Shown here piece by piece: positions 1-11,251 of a DNA stretch of 64,000 bases (positions are counted from its first letter, which is position 1; every line of letters begins with the position of its first letter). Source of the stretch: Adineta ricciae (Eukaryota > Rotifera > Eurotatoria > Adinetida > Adinetidae). A program made the position numbers and the translations under genes. Location: assembly GCA_905250025.1 (NCBI GenBank), contig CAJNOJ010000013.1, forward strand, positions 310,001 to 374,000, in the 5' to 3' direction. The notes beneath the pieces were generated by a model. The model was given only the letters and a program-made list of their open reading frames with translations. It was not told the origin of the DNA and did no database searches.

Positions 1-387
1 TTTTTCGAACAAAAATATTCAAAAGTTGTCAATAATACGAAAGGTGTTTCGAATGAAGTTTATTAATCGCCTCCAAGAATGAAGTCGAGTATTCTCCAGA
101 GTAGAATCTATTTACAGTTGATTGTATTCAACTAACTCAAAGTATTACATGAATAATTAACCTTAATCATGCAAGCGACTTCTTAGATTTCATATGCTAT
201 CTCTCTTATGAACGAATAGAAGACGAAGAAGAATAGATCGGGTTAGTTCTATTCAAGAACGTAAAACACCAATCGTAAAATAAATAAAGATATCCATGAT
301 TCACCGAATATACAACGAGTTGTTCGGTAAAACGTGTCCATTTACAAATTGATTCGACTGCAAGGAACTTTAAAGTCAACTGACAAA
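1..387. other. Upstream region of the fucosyltransferase gene
   Basis: No coding exon is visible. The sequence is AT-rich and presumably holds the promoter and 5' UTR of the downstream plus-strand gene. A GTG at 334 is in frame with that gene, but the ATG at 388, directly before a membrane anchor, is the better start. Confidence 0.4.
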
Positions 388-2184
388 ATGAACTTCCTTC
401 GAAATCTTCATTACTTCATGTCGAAGTGTCTTCTTATATTCCTAACTTTTACCTGTGGAGTGCTCTATTTTACCTCGGTTGCTCTACCAAATAACTCCGG
501 AAATTATGTGAATCATTCAAATGCGGGCTTCAATAATCAATTACTGGCAACTTATCAAATTGAATCGACACATTTCTTTCCTCATCTTCCTATACAAATT
601 TATACGACAAATCGTCAGAAGTTTTTACAATTAAAGAATCCACGGAAACAAATCATTCTACTCGCCAATTCGTTCTTCGGCGATCCCCAATGGGAAATTT
701 CATCACTCAAAAATCGTACTAATTCAGGAAACAGTATGTTACAATGTTCATTACGATGACCTTTTCTTCCCTTCCGTTGAAACTTGTCTAAGCAAATCGA
801 GGTGGAAGAGAAAATGATCAGATAAGTGTACTAGTTTGCTTCAAAACTCAAACAAAAAAGGGCAGATTATCTTAACTATAAGACAAATCTTTGATAAATA
901 CTCGCGCAATCAATCTCCTAAATACAAAAGAATCGTGTGATTAACTAGACGTTTTCTCTTTCATTGTCTAGTGTCGGAAATATTGTGTGCATTTCTAAAC
1001 AATCACTGTGAAATAACCAATGACATGGATCGTTTTCACGAAGCGGATGCTGTCGTTTACCATGCAGCTGATATGATCAATCGGTCAGACGATAAATTGC
1101 GAACTCGACGTCAGTCACAACGATTCGTTTTCGCACTATGGGAATCACCTAAGCATCATCACATATACGATTCCTATAATAATTTTTTCAATTGGTCAAT
1201 GACGTATCGGTTAGATTCACACATAGTCACTCCATACTACACTCAATACGGCTATCGTTCGAAAGACTATCAACTACCGATCGAAGAAAAGTTTGATTCT
1301 CGCCCAAAAAGTGTTCTTTTCAAAAATATAAACCCGACGCAAAAGCTGGGTACAGCTGCTGCATTAATTAGTAATGTAACGATTCTGTTCTCAAAGAATT
1401 TCTTATCTTCCTTCGTTCGAGTGTTTTCTAGTGTGATGTGACTACGAACAAACGTCTGGAATTAATCAAGGATTTAGAGAAGTATATCGATGTGACAATC
1501 TATGGTCGATGCGGCCAGCCATGTCCCAACTCAACAACACATGACAGAAACGCTTGTCGCGCTTATCTGGCTGAACGCTATTATTTTCTATTGGCTTTCG
1601 AAAACAGCGTCTGCGAAGATTACGTCAGTAAGTTTCTACGCGATAGGAAAACAACAGGAATAGAATGCCAGAAAATGTTAAGTTTGCAATAACGATTATC
1701 TGACTTTTGAGGAACTTCGGATGATGGAATTGTTAGACAATAGCTCAGAGATAGAGTTCATTATCAACAGCCTTGAAAGCATTGAAAACTCGTCAACCTC
1801 GGCAGCGAACAACATGTCCGTCATAGTTTGATACATGTTTATGCTTGTTGTCTTTTAGCTGAAAAACTGTTTGCAACACTGCTATTGCCAATCGTGCCTG
1901 TTGTCTATGGTGGAGCTAATTATACACGTTACCTACCAGAGTCAGCGTTCATAGATGCTCGAAAGTTTCCATCAATGAAGGAACTCAGTCAACGATTGAT
2001 TCAAATACGAAACAATGTTACGTTTTATCGAGAATACTTTCGGTGGAAAGAGAATATGATTTGGGATGGCTTTACGAACTTTTTCACACCGTTTTGCGAT
2101 CTATGTCTTCGCTTACATCTGGACAATACATCAAATATTATCGAAAATATCAATCGCTGGTGGACGAAAGATCAATGTATATAA
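388..2184 (+). CDS. Alpha-(1,3)-fucosyltransferase, GT10 family, type II Golgi enzyme
   Basis: Likely transfers fucose from GDP-fucose onto N-acetylglucosamine-containing glycans in the Golgi. Exons are 388-733, 972-1375, 1432-1627 and 1859-2184, giving 423 aa. All three introns are GT-AG and the phases agree. The N-terminus has a short cytoplasmic tail and one hydrophobic anchor (about residues 9-35), as in type II glycosyltransferases. GT10 hallmarks are FFNWSMTYRLDSH in exon 2 and, after splicing at 1627/1859, LAFENSVCEDYVTEKLF followed by PVVYGGANY, the donor-binding core. The C-terminal cysteines (CDLC, DQC) fit the family. Read without splicing, the gene looks broken into four frames, but splicing restores a full-length protein. 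An AATAAA lies near 2286. The family call is secure; acceptor specificity is not. Confidence 0.9.
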
Positions 2185-4057
2185 AACGAGTTTGCTATGT
2201 GACAAATGCAGCGGGAAATTTCCATTGAGTCTCTGTGACTTCAGTTCATATTTAAAGAAATCTTAACGTTTACTTCTTATTTCGAAATAAAAGCTAATAT
2301 TTGGACTTCTTTTCATAAAACAGATAGGAAATAATTCTAGCATAAGATTTTCATTTCGACAATCACCTATTCAAGCGAATAATTACAAAACTGCTCTTTT
2401 ATTAAACAAATTGATGCCACCGAGCATAGATATCAAATGCACTGCCTATGGGATTACGAAGAAAAGATCTTATGAATATAAATTGACGTTCTTTTGTTTG
2501 ATTAAATGGTTGATGCGTATCTTCAACATGTGATTATATGAAAGAAAATACCCACCTACCTCGAAATTCTCTACTCAAATTGGTAGTGTTGGAAGAACTG
2601 AATTGAAAAGCTAGATTATACTCTGTTTCATCTCATTAAGCATGTGTGCGTACGATTGAGCGGAGATATGTAGAGAAAGAGGATTTATGGAAGTCAAGCA
2701 AATAACTATCACGTTAGTTCAGTCATACATACCTTTGTGCTTCGACTAACCTTCTATTAGTTTGCATTCTGTTGAATCTACGCCTATGAAATTCTGCACT
2801 CTCTAACATCAGGTTAGTTCCATTTGCCGAGCACCATTATAATCTCACGCTTATTTTTCCTGAATAATGCACATTCTATAGAAAATAATGCCTTTATAAA
2901 TGAAAGATACATCCGGCTTTATGTATACATAACAAAATCTTGTTATTTTATTTATTCGAACTATCTGTAAATGCGGGTTATAAACTGAATTATTCAGAAG
3001 TTTCTTTTTGAGGGCTTATTCTACACGTTGAACGCTCTTATCTCGTTACCATCTACTGCTGTGAATAATACAAGCGAATCATTTCATCCAACAATCGGAT
3101 TCTGAAATCTCTTCATAATTCTCAAAGCATGATCCATAGTTTTGCTTCCAATCAACAGACTCAAACACTAAAATACGAAATCTGTTGGAAATTATTTGGA
3201 GAAATGAGAAGCGTCGACAATGTGTCTAGATGTGATGAAAACCATTACAAACAAGAATAATATAAAGATCTTGCGGCGAACTAGACAAATGTCGATCGCC
3301 ATTCCCTTCAAGATATCGCAAAGAGAAGTTTTCTAACACTAAGAATAAATCCAATCAGCTTTGTTTCGATGATTAGTTTTCCAGTATATTCGAAAAAAGA
3401 TTATAAGACTAAAATCAATCGGAACCTCGTTCGAGTTCGAAGGTGAGTCAGTTATAAAGAGCAATTGCTGAGTTGATTGTTTTACGTTTTCTGCTACACG
3501 TTTTGCAACAGACATGCCTTTCGAACAAAATCTGAACTTTCCACACTTATTTCTTCGTCAATGCTTCACTCGAACAAGTCATGATAACTGCTCATGCAAG
3601 TCTCTCCCAAGAATTGCTTCGTAATGTTCGAGCATATGATCATCTTATAAAAGCTATTTCCTTGATTGCATATTTGCTGTTTTTCTGCATGATATAGGAG
3701 GAAAAGACGAGGATATCTTCATAGTGCAAACTAATGAATAAACTTTTTTAATTTTCAAATATCTTTCTCTTTCATATTACAGGAATATCTTTGGATGCAA
3801 GCGAAATGATTTGACTATAAAAAAAGGTTAAGATCTATTAGTTCTATGTTGCTGACGACAATTGCTGAAAAAGAAATAGACGAAACAGCAGATGGCAACG
3901 GGAGTACTTTCACTGAATTTTATTTTGAACATTAATTAATAATATTTTGTCCGCAGTGAAGCATTCTTTTCTAAAAACGTTTGTCGTTGTTTGTATTCCA
4001 GCTATTACTGTGTTTTTTTTTTCTTTCAAAAAAGCATAATGCTCGTTTGTTTCAGAT
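2185..4057. other. Intergenic, no gene recognised
   Basis: About 1.9 kb between the fucosyltransferase and the polycystin. It contains the fucosyltransferase poly(A) signal near 2286. I looked for upstream polycystin exons (PLAT or REJ domains, extra membrane segments) and found none. Short reading frames on both strands around 3.9-4.1 kb have no coding character. Confidence 0.4.
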
Positions 4058-6095
4058 ATGTGGGCATATATTGGCAAAATATGTCTCAATATCACGTTCG
4101 TTATTGTTTTATACATAGTCAGTTACACAAATCGGGATTCGAATGCAATACTTCAAGTACAACATCTAAGTAGTTTTTTTTGTAATACACGAAGTTCTTT
4201 AAACAATTTCACAGATGTAAGAGTTTTGTTGAATTACCTTTTTTCCGACGCAATGCCAGAATTCGACTTGGACGAAGAGAAGGACTGAGGTTGCTCTTGG
4301 CATTGCCGTCGTTTCTGTCATTGTTAGACCGAATCATGATAGAATGTTTGTTATATAGATTGTATCCCTTGATGATTACTGGGATTGGTTACAAACAATC
4401 TTTGTCACAAACATTCGTATACGACCATGGTACAATGGAGGTTCCGTGGGCAATATGACAGATTTTCTTAATGACAAATCCACTCGGATTATTGGCTGGT
4501 CACTTATGCGGCAATTACGTTTGAGTATAAGTATGTTCAATCATTTGCATATACTTCTATTCACTTCATTCTATTGTCAATCAGATTCATCTTGTCGAGT
4601 TCCTCCTGCATTTCGAACATTAATTGATTCATGTAAAGATAGTTATAGCTTTTCCAATGAGGAACGACGATCTTATGCACCTGGATGGCTTGCAACAACT
4701 AATATAAATTATACCATATCAATAAGGAATTCATTCGTCTATCGTTCAAGTGACGAACTTGATTCGTATGTTTATTGGGGCAATCATGGAACGTACGGTA
4801 GCGGAGGGTTTGTTTACAAATTTCTCGGAAATTTCGATGAAATTCAAGAAAATCTGACTCTCCTGAGAAATCTAACATGGATCGATGAAAGATCGCGTGC
4901 TGTGATGATTCAGTTGAATTTATACAATCCTAATGTCAAATTGTATACCTCCGTCACACTTTTAATCGAAATACTTAGCACTGGAGAAGTATTTCCATCA
5001 TTTCGGATTGACCCATTCCAAATGTATACAGAATTTCATGACTTTTCCTCAATCTTCTACATGGTTATTGCCATAATTTATATATTATTCATTGCTTATT
5101 TTACATTCGTTGAAATCTACTCAATTTATAAACTAAAAAAGAAATATTTTCGTAAAATGCGCTCTTATATTGAATGGAGCATGATCAACTGTTCATGGGC
5201 TGGCGTCGGTGTCTACATATCGCGTTATAACGAAGCGCAACGAATCGGAAGATATGTAAATTCAACAAATGGGTTTCAATACATCAATTTTCAATTTGCC
5301 ACATATCTTAACGATGTTCTGACATTTTTACTCGGCTTTTGCTGTTTTTCTGGTACGATACGTTTGCTGCAATTGTTCGAAATTTATCCTCGAATCAATA
5401 TTTTCTCTCGGACACTACATCGTGGATTCAAAGACATCGCTGCATTTACAATGATGTATTTCCTATTATTTTCAGCATTTGTTATTTTATTCTATTTACT
5501 ATTTGTCTCGAAGATGATATCATGTTCAAGTATATTACTTACAGCTGGAATGCTATTCGAGATGATTCTATTAAAATTTGATACGACTGATTTACAAGAT
5601 TCTGACCCATTTCTCGGGCCATTCGTATTCACATTATTTATTTACTTTTGCGTATTCGTCTGTTTTACAATGTTTATCGTGATTATTACCGATCATTTTC
5701 GTCATGTCAGACGTGAAATACGCAATAAAGAAACAAATCAACCAGGCATTCTTGCATTTATCATCGGAGACATTTCAAAACGATTGGGTTTGGGAAATGC
5801 AAGTGCGAAAGTTCATCCACAAGAATCGCCTGTTATTGTTATCACACGCTCGGATCCTCCAACACCCATCGAACAATTGCCTGGTAAAGTTGATGAACTT
5901 ATTCTAGCGTTAGATAGAGTAAGAATCTTCCTACGAAAAGATCTTTCTCTTGTGAAAACTTGTGTCTATGTTTAGGTTCACACAGTCTGCAAACGATTGG
6001 ATGAAATGATCGGACTGGAAAGTAATGAGACGTTGGTAGATGCAACTTTTCATCCACAGCAACGACGTCGACGAAAAAAACATGTTGTCTATTGA
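4058..6095 (+). CDS. Polycystin-family cation channel (PKD1/PKD2-like), short form
   Basis: Exons are 4058-4216, 4359-4530, 4585-5918 and 5976-6095, giving 594 aa. The 54-bp intron 4531-4584 is a multiple of three, so the frame stays open through it; removing it gives the conserved MRQLRLSINSSCRVP join. The protein starts in the first channel-module helix (MWAYIGKICLN to SYTNRDSNA). The extracellular TOP domain follows, with DDYWDWL, WYNGG, a YGSGG motif, SRAVMIQLNLYNPNVKL and TGEVFPSF. Five more membrane segments follow, with FEMILLKFD in the pore loop. The last exon adds a short coiled-coil-like segment (DELILALDRVHTVCKRLDEM) and a basic tail. There is no PLAT, REJ or EF-hand. The TOP sequence is closer to PKD1-type than PKD2-type proteins. 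A strong acceptor (TTTGTTTCAG) lies immediately before the ATG, so either the protein is naturally short or upstream exons were missed. AATAAA is at about 6100. Confidence 0.8.
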
Positions 6096-6301
6096 AAAGA
6101 ATAAAAATAATGAATGTTTATCAGCACTATATGCACGAGTCAGATCGATAGATATTTCTACACCATAATGATTGTCAAATTGATAATTAAAAAGAACCAG
6201 ATGATGCGTTTGGATTGAATATATGGTACTCACGGAAAAAGATATATGTGTTTTTCTTTATTTTATTCGTCAGTGAATCGAAAAAATAGAAAAATTGTAG
6301 T

Positions 6302-8295
6302 TTATAATACAGTTGTTGGATATGTGGCAACTCTTAGTTTGATAAATTCATGTGTTTGCGCTATAGGATACCTCAAAGCTTTTGATTTGCGCGTAGATGA
6401 GTCGGAATGTGGCATAAACTGATCATCATAAGTTTTCGGTGGTTTACTGCATTTCTTCCATTGAATGTAACAATAACAAGGTATACGCTTTCGAATTGTA
6501 TTTATCCATGCCTGTAACATGCGTTTTAGTTCATGACGAAAACGTCTCCCAGCGAAACAATGAAGAATAATATTTGATGTTGAGTTAAGAAAATCACAAA
6601 GAAACAGAAACGTTTGAGAACGACGTAAAAAGTCTGGACAATCATCGCCTATAGCTAGCGACCGACGACAATAATTCATAATTAATATACTATCAACAAA
6701 CCAAGAATTAATTACAGCTAATAAACATTCAATGGTTATAATGATGATCACACGACGAGTTTCGTCGGTTCGTCGACGCGATGCACGTGTCTGTTCGACA
6801 ACCGAACTACGAATTGCGATGATACACTGTAAAGATATAGCATTGCCGAGTATAGTCGCAATTGACGGAAAAATACTTCCCATCACTAAAACCAATTTTT
6901 AAATAACACGTAATGAGAAGAAAGTTTAGCTTACCAAGTATAATTGTGTAGCGATTAAAGCCAAATGTACGTGAATACAGGAGATCATAGGTGTCGATAA
7001 ACAATTCCGATTGCATACGGAATGGACACGTGTGATAGTGATACTTGAGACGAAGTTCGTTACGTGCCATTTTTTTGCCGATGGTTGATAATTGATATTT
7101 ATGAATTAGATAAACAATCGGACGTTGGTGCATATCGAAATAATGTCCTTGAAAAAGAAGCACTTATTGAACCCTGACTATTAATAAAGTGCAATCTTAA
7201 TAATACTGTTTGCTAATAAAGAAACTCTTTAATCTAATCTCGATGATTATTAGGCTTCTCTTTCTATACATCTTAGACCTAGATAAATACTTGCAATAAT
7301 TGGCATGTCTTCTTGATTGTTTATCTCAAAGTTCGCCTATCGTTAAGCAAAAAACAACTATTGCATTCATCTCTATACTTAATCCCGCGTCCCCAAGATA
7401 ATACGCAACTCTATACCAACATCCGCATTTTTGTCTTATTTTAGAATCAAGCTACACAATCATATTACTGAATAATTACCATTCCTGTCGTGTTCAGTAA
7501 TAAAATTAATCTACAGCATAATACGTTCTGCTCGCAGGTACTTCTCTCGGTTGGGAATGCGTCAGAATAGGTGAATTTTTCAAAGGCAAACATTGGATTC
7601 TACTTACGAACTGTTTCCATTTGTTGTTCGCGTGAACAATTTGTGTCGTTCTGTAAAAGACAATCGATTTCACTTTGATTTCCAGAATTGTTCTTGATGA
7701 ATACGACTAAATGTTCCATTTCATTGGTGAGATTAGTTCGTATGTAATCGTACCATTGATAGGCTGTTTGAGCACTGAGTTCATTCGAACAAAAAATACT
7801 TAAACCGAAAAATTCGAATGCATATGCGACAATTAACGCAGAAACAATTAACATGTAGGAGAACGTTTGTGTTGCTATACTTTTATGCATAAGACGATAA
7901 GATGAATGAAACATATCGTACGCGCGTTGTACAGCTAGAAAGGACATCAGTATAAGTGAAAACCGTATGTAAAATTCATAATGGCATAACGGCACGAAGA
8001 TTTGTGGAGCATGCCGAGCAAAATAAGCGTAGATTTGTATTAATAAACTTGATGAACATGAGAGCATCGAGAAGAAATTTTGAAACAATGTTTGTTGATA
8101 ATATAACAGTTTGATAACTCGGAATGTCAAATAAATGCAATCAGCAATGAGCAAAGCAACAAAAAAGGGCGTTAACATCGACGAACGAAAACGTTTTCGA
8201 AAAAACACACAAATACATAACCAATTACCAATTGAGCCAATCAAGATAATCCCAAGACCGATCCAAGTGCATGACGAAGTCATCATCATCATCAT
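6302..8295 (-). CDS. Rhodopsin-like seven-transmembrane GPCR
   Basis: Exons on the minus strand are 8295-7608, 7147-6935 and 6885-6302, giving 494 aa. The 460-bp first intron (7607-7148) is long for this window; the second is 49 bp. TM1 begins almost at the N-terminus (GLGIILIGSIGNWLCICVFF, with the class A Gly-Asn). TM2 follows with LLIADCIY. TM3 ends in FLAVQRAYDMF, in the place of the DRY region. A long, glycosylation-rich second extracellular loop spans the intron (NNSG, NDTN, NCS). TM5-TM7 are in the last two exons, with NSTSNIILHCFAG in the NPxxY position. The cytoplasmic tail is long and basic. This resembles the orphan, peptide-receptor-like class A GPCRs common in rotifers. The ligand is unknown. 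It starts at an ATG followed by five Met codons in all. Confidence 0.8.
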
Positions 8296-11251
8296 CTATT
8301 AGAAAGGAAAGAGCAAACTAAGACTTAAAGAGCTCGGGCTTATATTCGATAGTTCTAGGAAAGTAAGAAATGAAAAAGTATTCCTTGTCGATGACGACGT
8401 CCATTTGGGATATAAGTTAGTAATTATAGATATGTGTTCATCAGCGTATTGTTTTTCGACGTCAAATGAATAGTTTATCCTCTTATTGAAATAAAACTCG
8501 TATGACAGATATTCATAGTAAGAAAGAACTTGGCTTTATGAAGAAAACGAGTCGTTTTGCAGAGATGAGAGTTTTGTCAAAATAAAAGAAAGATGTACTT
8601 TTTATGTTTCTTCGGGAGAGAACGGAATTCCTAAAATAAAGTGTTGCTAACTTTGAAGTACGCTTTCCTGTTCCATTGATTCACTGAATTGAATGATGAA
8701 ATCATTATTCATGCTTCATGTTTGCTCAGAAAAGTGCACTGTCAAAAACAAATCTGTATAGTCTATTCTTATTTCTAAAGAACTAAAACAAAATCTCGCG
8801 CACGCAATGAATGCGTCTTTTTCTATTAGGAATATTTTGAAGACTAAGATATATCTCGGAGCAACTATAATTTGAACATATGATCTCATGTGCACTGCAT
8901 GGAATACTTCGATTTAAACTATAAGGAAAAATCTTCTATAAGACATTCATTAGAAAGTCATGGAGTTATATCGTATGTACTAATTCTGCGCATTACGATC
9001 GAACTATAAATTGTGAAGTTGAATGGGATGAGACTTTTAAAAGAGATGCAGCACTCGATAGGCCTATTGCCCGTTTTCGTATTCATGATTGTTAAATCGA
9101 TTCGCAGAACCTTCAAGGTGATAACTTAATGATGAATTCGAAAAGTTTGGTTTACTTTCGAAATTATTTTTTTGAACTTAGCATCCTTTGCGAACCTAAC
9201 TCTATCAGAAGACTTGAAACACAAATTTTGACTAGGCACTCGTTACAGGCTATCACAGATACTTATGTACTTCAACGTTCAAGTGTGCAGCTACCTTTTG
9301 TATTGTCAAATTGCTTTTCATGACCAACAAAAGATGTAACGCGATTTTGCACTGCAAAAAATATTCGAAGACGTCTCTATATGCTATGTGTTGTATGTAA
9401 TACGATTAGTTCGTATATTTTCATTTGATAGAAAGGGAAGACATGTCTGATGAGAAAAGACTTTTGACTAATGAAAGAACCTGCACGTCACTGACTTGTT
9501 AATTATAACATGAATGGTATTTAATGATTTCTTACTTTTAGAAAGATTTGCTAAGGTTTCAGATGAAATCTGATCCCTTGAGATAATCACATGAATATGA
9601 TAGACTATGATCTTGTTTCAGTCATTCACGTAAAGAATGCGCAATACTTAAAATGACATGAATGACATGCCGGAATAGAGAGAGTGATTGATTTGTTAAG
9701 CTACATGAATGGATGCTCCAAAAAAGTGTTTCACTAGTGAATACTTCACAAAGAATATATACACAGAACGGGAATAATATTTCTTTACCTCGATATTGTC
9801 ATTATATTATCAATTTGGCTGATCTGTTTTCTCTTGAGTACTTGTCAAGAATACTAAGCGATAGTACATTTTTACAGAATCATTTTATAGAATTTCCTCT
9901 CTAAGATAGAAAATCTTTCTTTTTTCAAACTCGGAAATTAACAATACCATTAGTAAAGAAGCCTTTTGCACCAATCGTAGAATTTTCGATGAGAAACGAG
10001 CGGTTATTCTCTAGATAAAATACATAATATAGCATCTGTCATGTTTTTCGCTACATAATTATATTGAAAAGTGAAGTGACTTCTTCACTAGTCTATTCTT
10101 TTTGTAAATGAGAGACAAAACAATTGTAAAAGCTAGAAGAAAATGAGATTTTCTCTCGTGCTCTCATCATACTTCTTTTTGCTTGATGATCAGAGGTTGA
10201 AAATACAAAAAAAGCAGCTTTTCTCTTAGAATAATGGGAAATTTTCAATTCTGTCGGAAAAGAGACGAGCCAATCAGCCTTACAAATCACGTTGAAACGA
10301 GTGCTAGTGTCTGTAATGATAAACTCCAAATGTAAATATGCTTAAGCATTTAGAAAAGCATCGTTTTTCGAAAGATGTCTTTACTAATATATATATCGTT
10401 CGAAATATGTGGGACAAGAAGAATATTTATTTATTCATTTCCACCGTGTGTAAATAGTGACTGGTAAAAACAACATAATTATTTCCGATTCACTCCACGA
10501 ATCCGGTTAATTTTGACAATCATGAAAATTTTGTCGTTAATCACAATGATAAATGGTAAAGTTCTTGAAGGGCAAAACGGTCTAAAGTCTATTTGCGGTC
10601 TTTTCGTGAGAAAACGACTTTGCAGAGAATTCTTCCACTAAAAAGGTCCGTTTTTTTCTAAAATTGTTTTGACATAGTTGTTAGGTGAGTGAGTATACGG
10701 TGTTTTTTTCCTCCTCGTATTGATATAGTGGAGAGGATATAAATATTTAGAACACATTCATGTCTAACATAGTTGGAATCCTGAAAGCGTCTCATCCCTG
10801 TGTATATGATTATAATTTTTAATGGATTTGTGTCTTTCTTATTTCTATACTATTCTTTTTTCATTAATTTTCTCTCAATTATGCAACAACGCGGAAAAGT
10901 TCACTTCTGACTACTTGTGAACTAATAAAACAACAAAAGTTCTTTTACTTGCTTCTTGTCTCGCGAAAAACAAACAGCGCAGGTCATCTCCACTTTCAAA
11001 TCATTGTAATAAACTTTCAGAAGTCGTATGTACTAACCGTTTTACACAAATCGTTGCCGATTGGAACAAGCTTGTTAAATTCGAATAGTATTGAATAGGA
11101 ATTCGACGTACGTCATTTCATATCTAAATAGGTAGAATTTTAATAATATATTCACTTTTTATCAACTTATCGGATTAGTTTGTAAGTCGTTTAATGGAAA
11201 GCAAAAATAGAAGAAAGACGCAACAGTAGATACTATTTTATTCGCACAAGT
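8296..11251. other. Intergenic, about 3 kb, nothing recognised
   Basis: The region lies upstream of the GPCR and downstream of the sedolisin gene. A few 60-80 codon frames exist (for example 9129-9323 and 10093-10329 on the minus strand). They have no domain, signal peptide or splice support and look like chance. No repeat or RNA gene was recognised. Confidence 0.4.

Noticed and set aside
388-2184. The fucosyltransferase looks like a pseudogene split over several frames.
   Set aside because: Three GT-AG introns with agreeing phases restore a complete 423-residue GT10 protein, including VTEKLF across the last junction.
8296-11251. Several 60-80 codon frames as possible small genes.
   Set aside because: They have no signal peptide, domain, splice partner or conserved pattern; such frames are expected by chance in this length of DNA.
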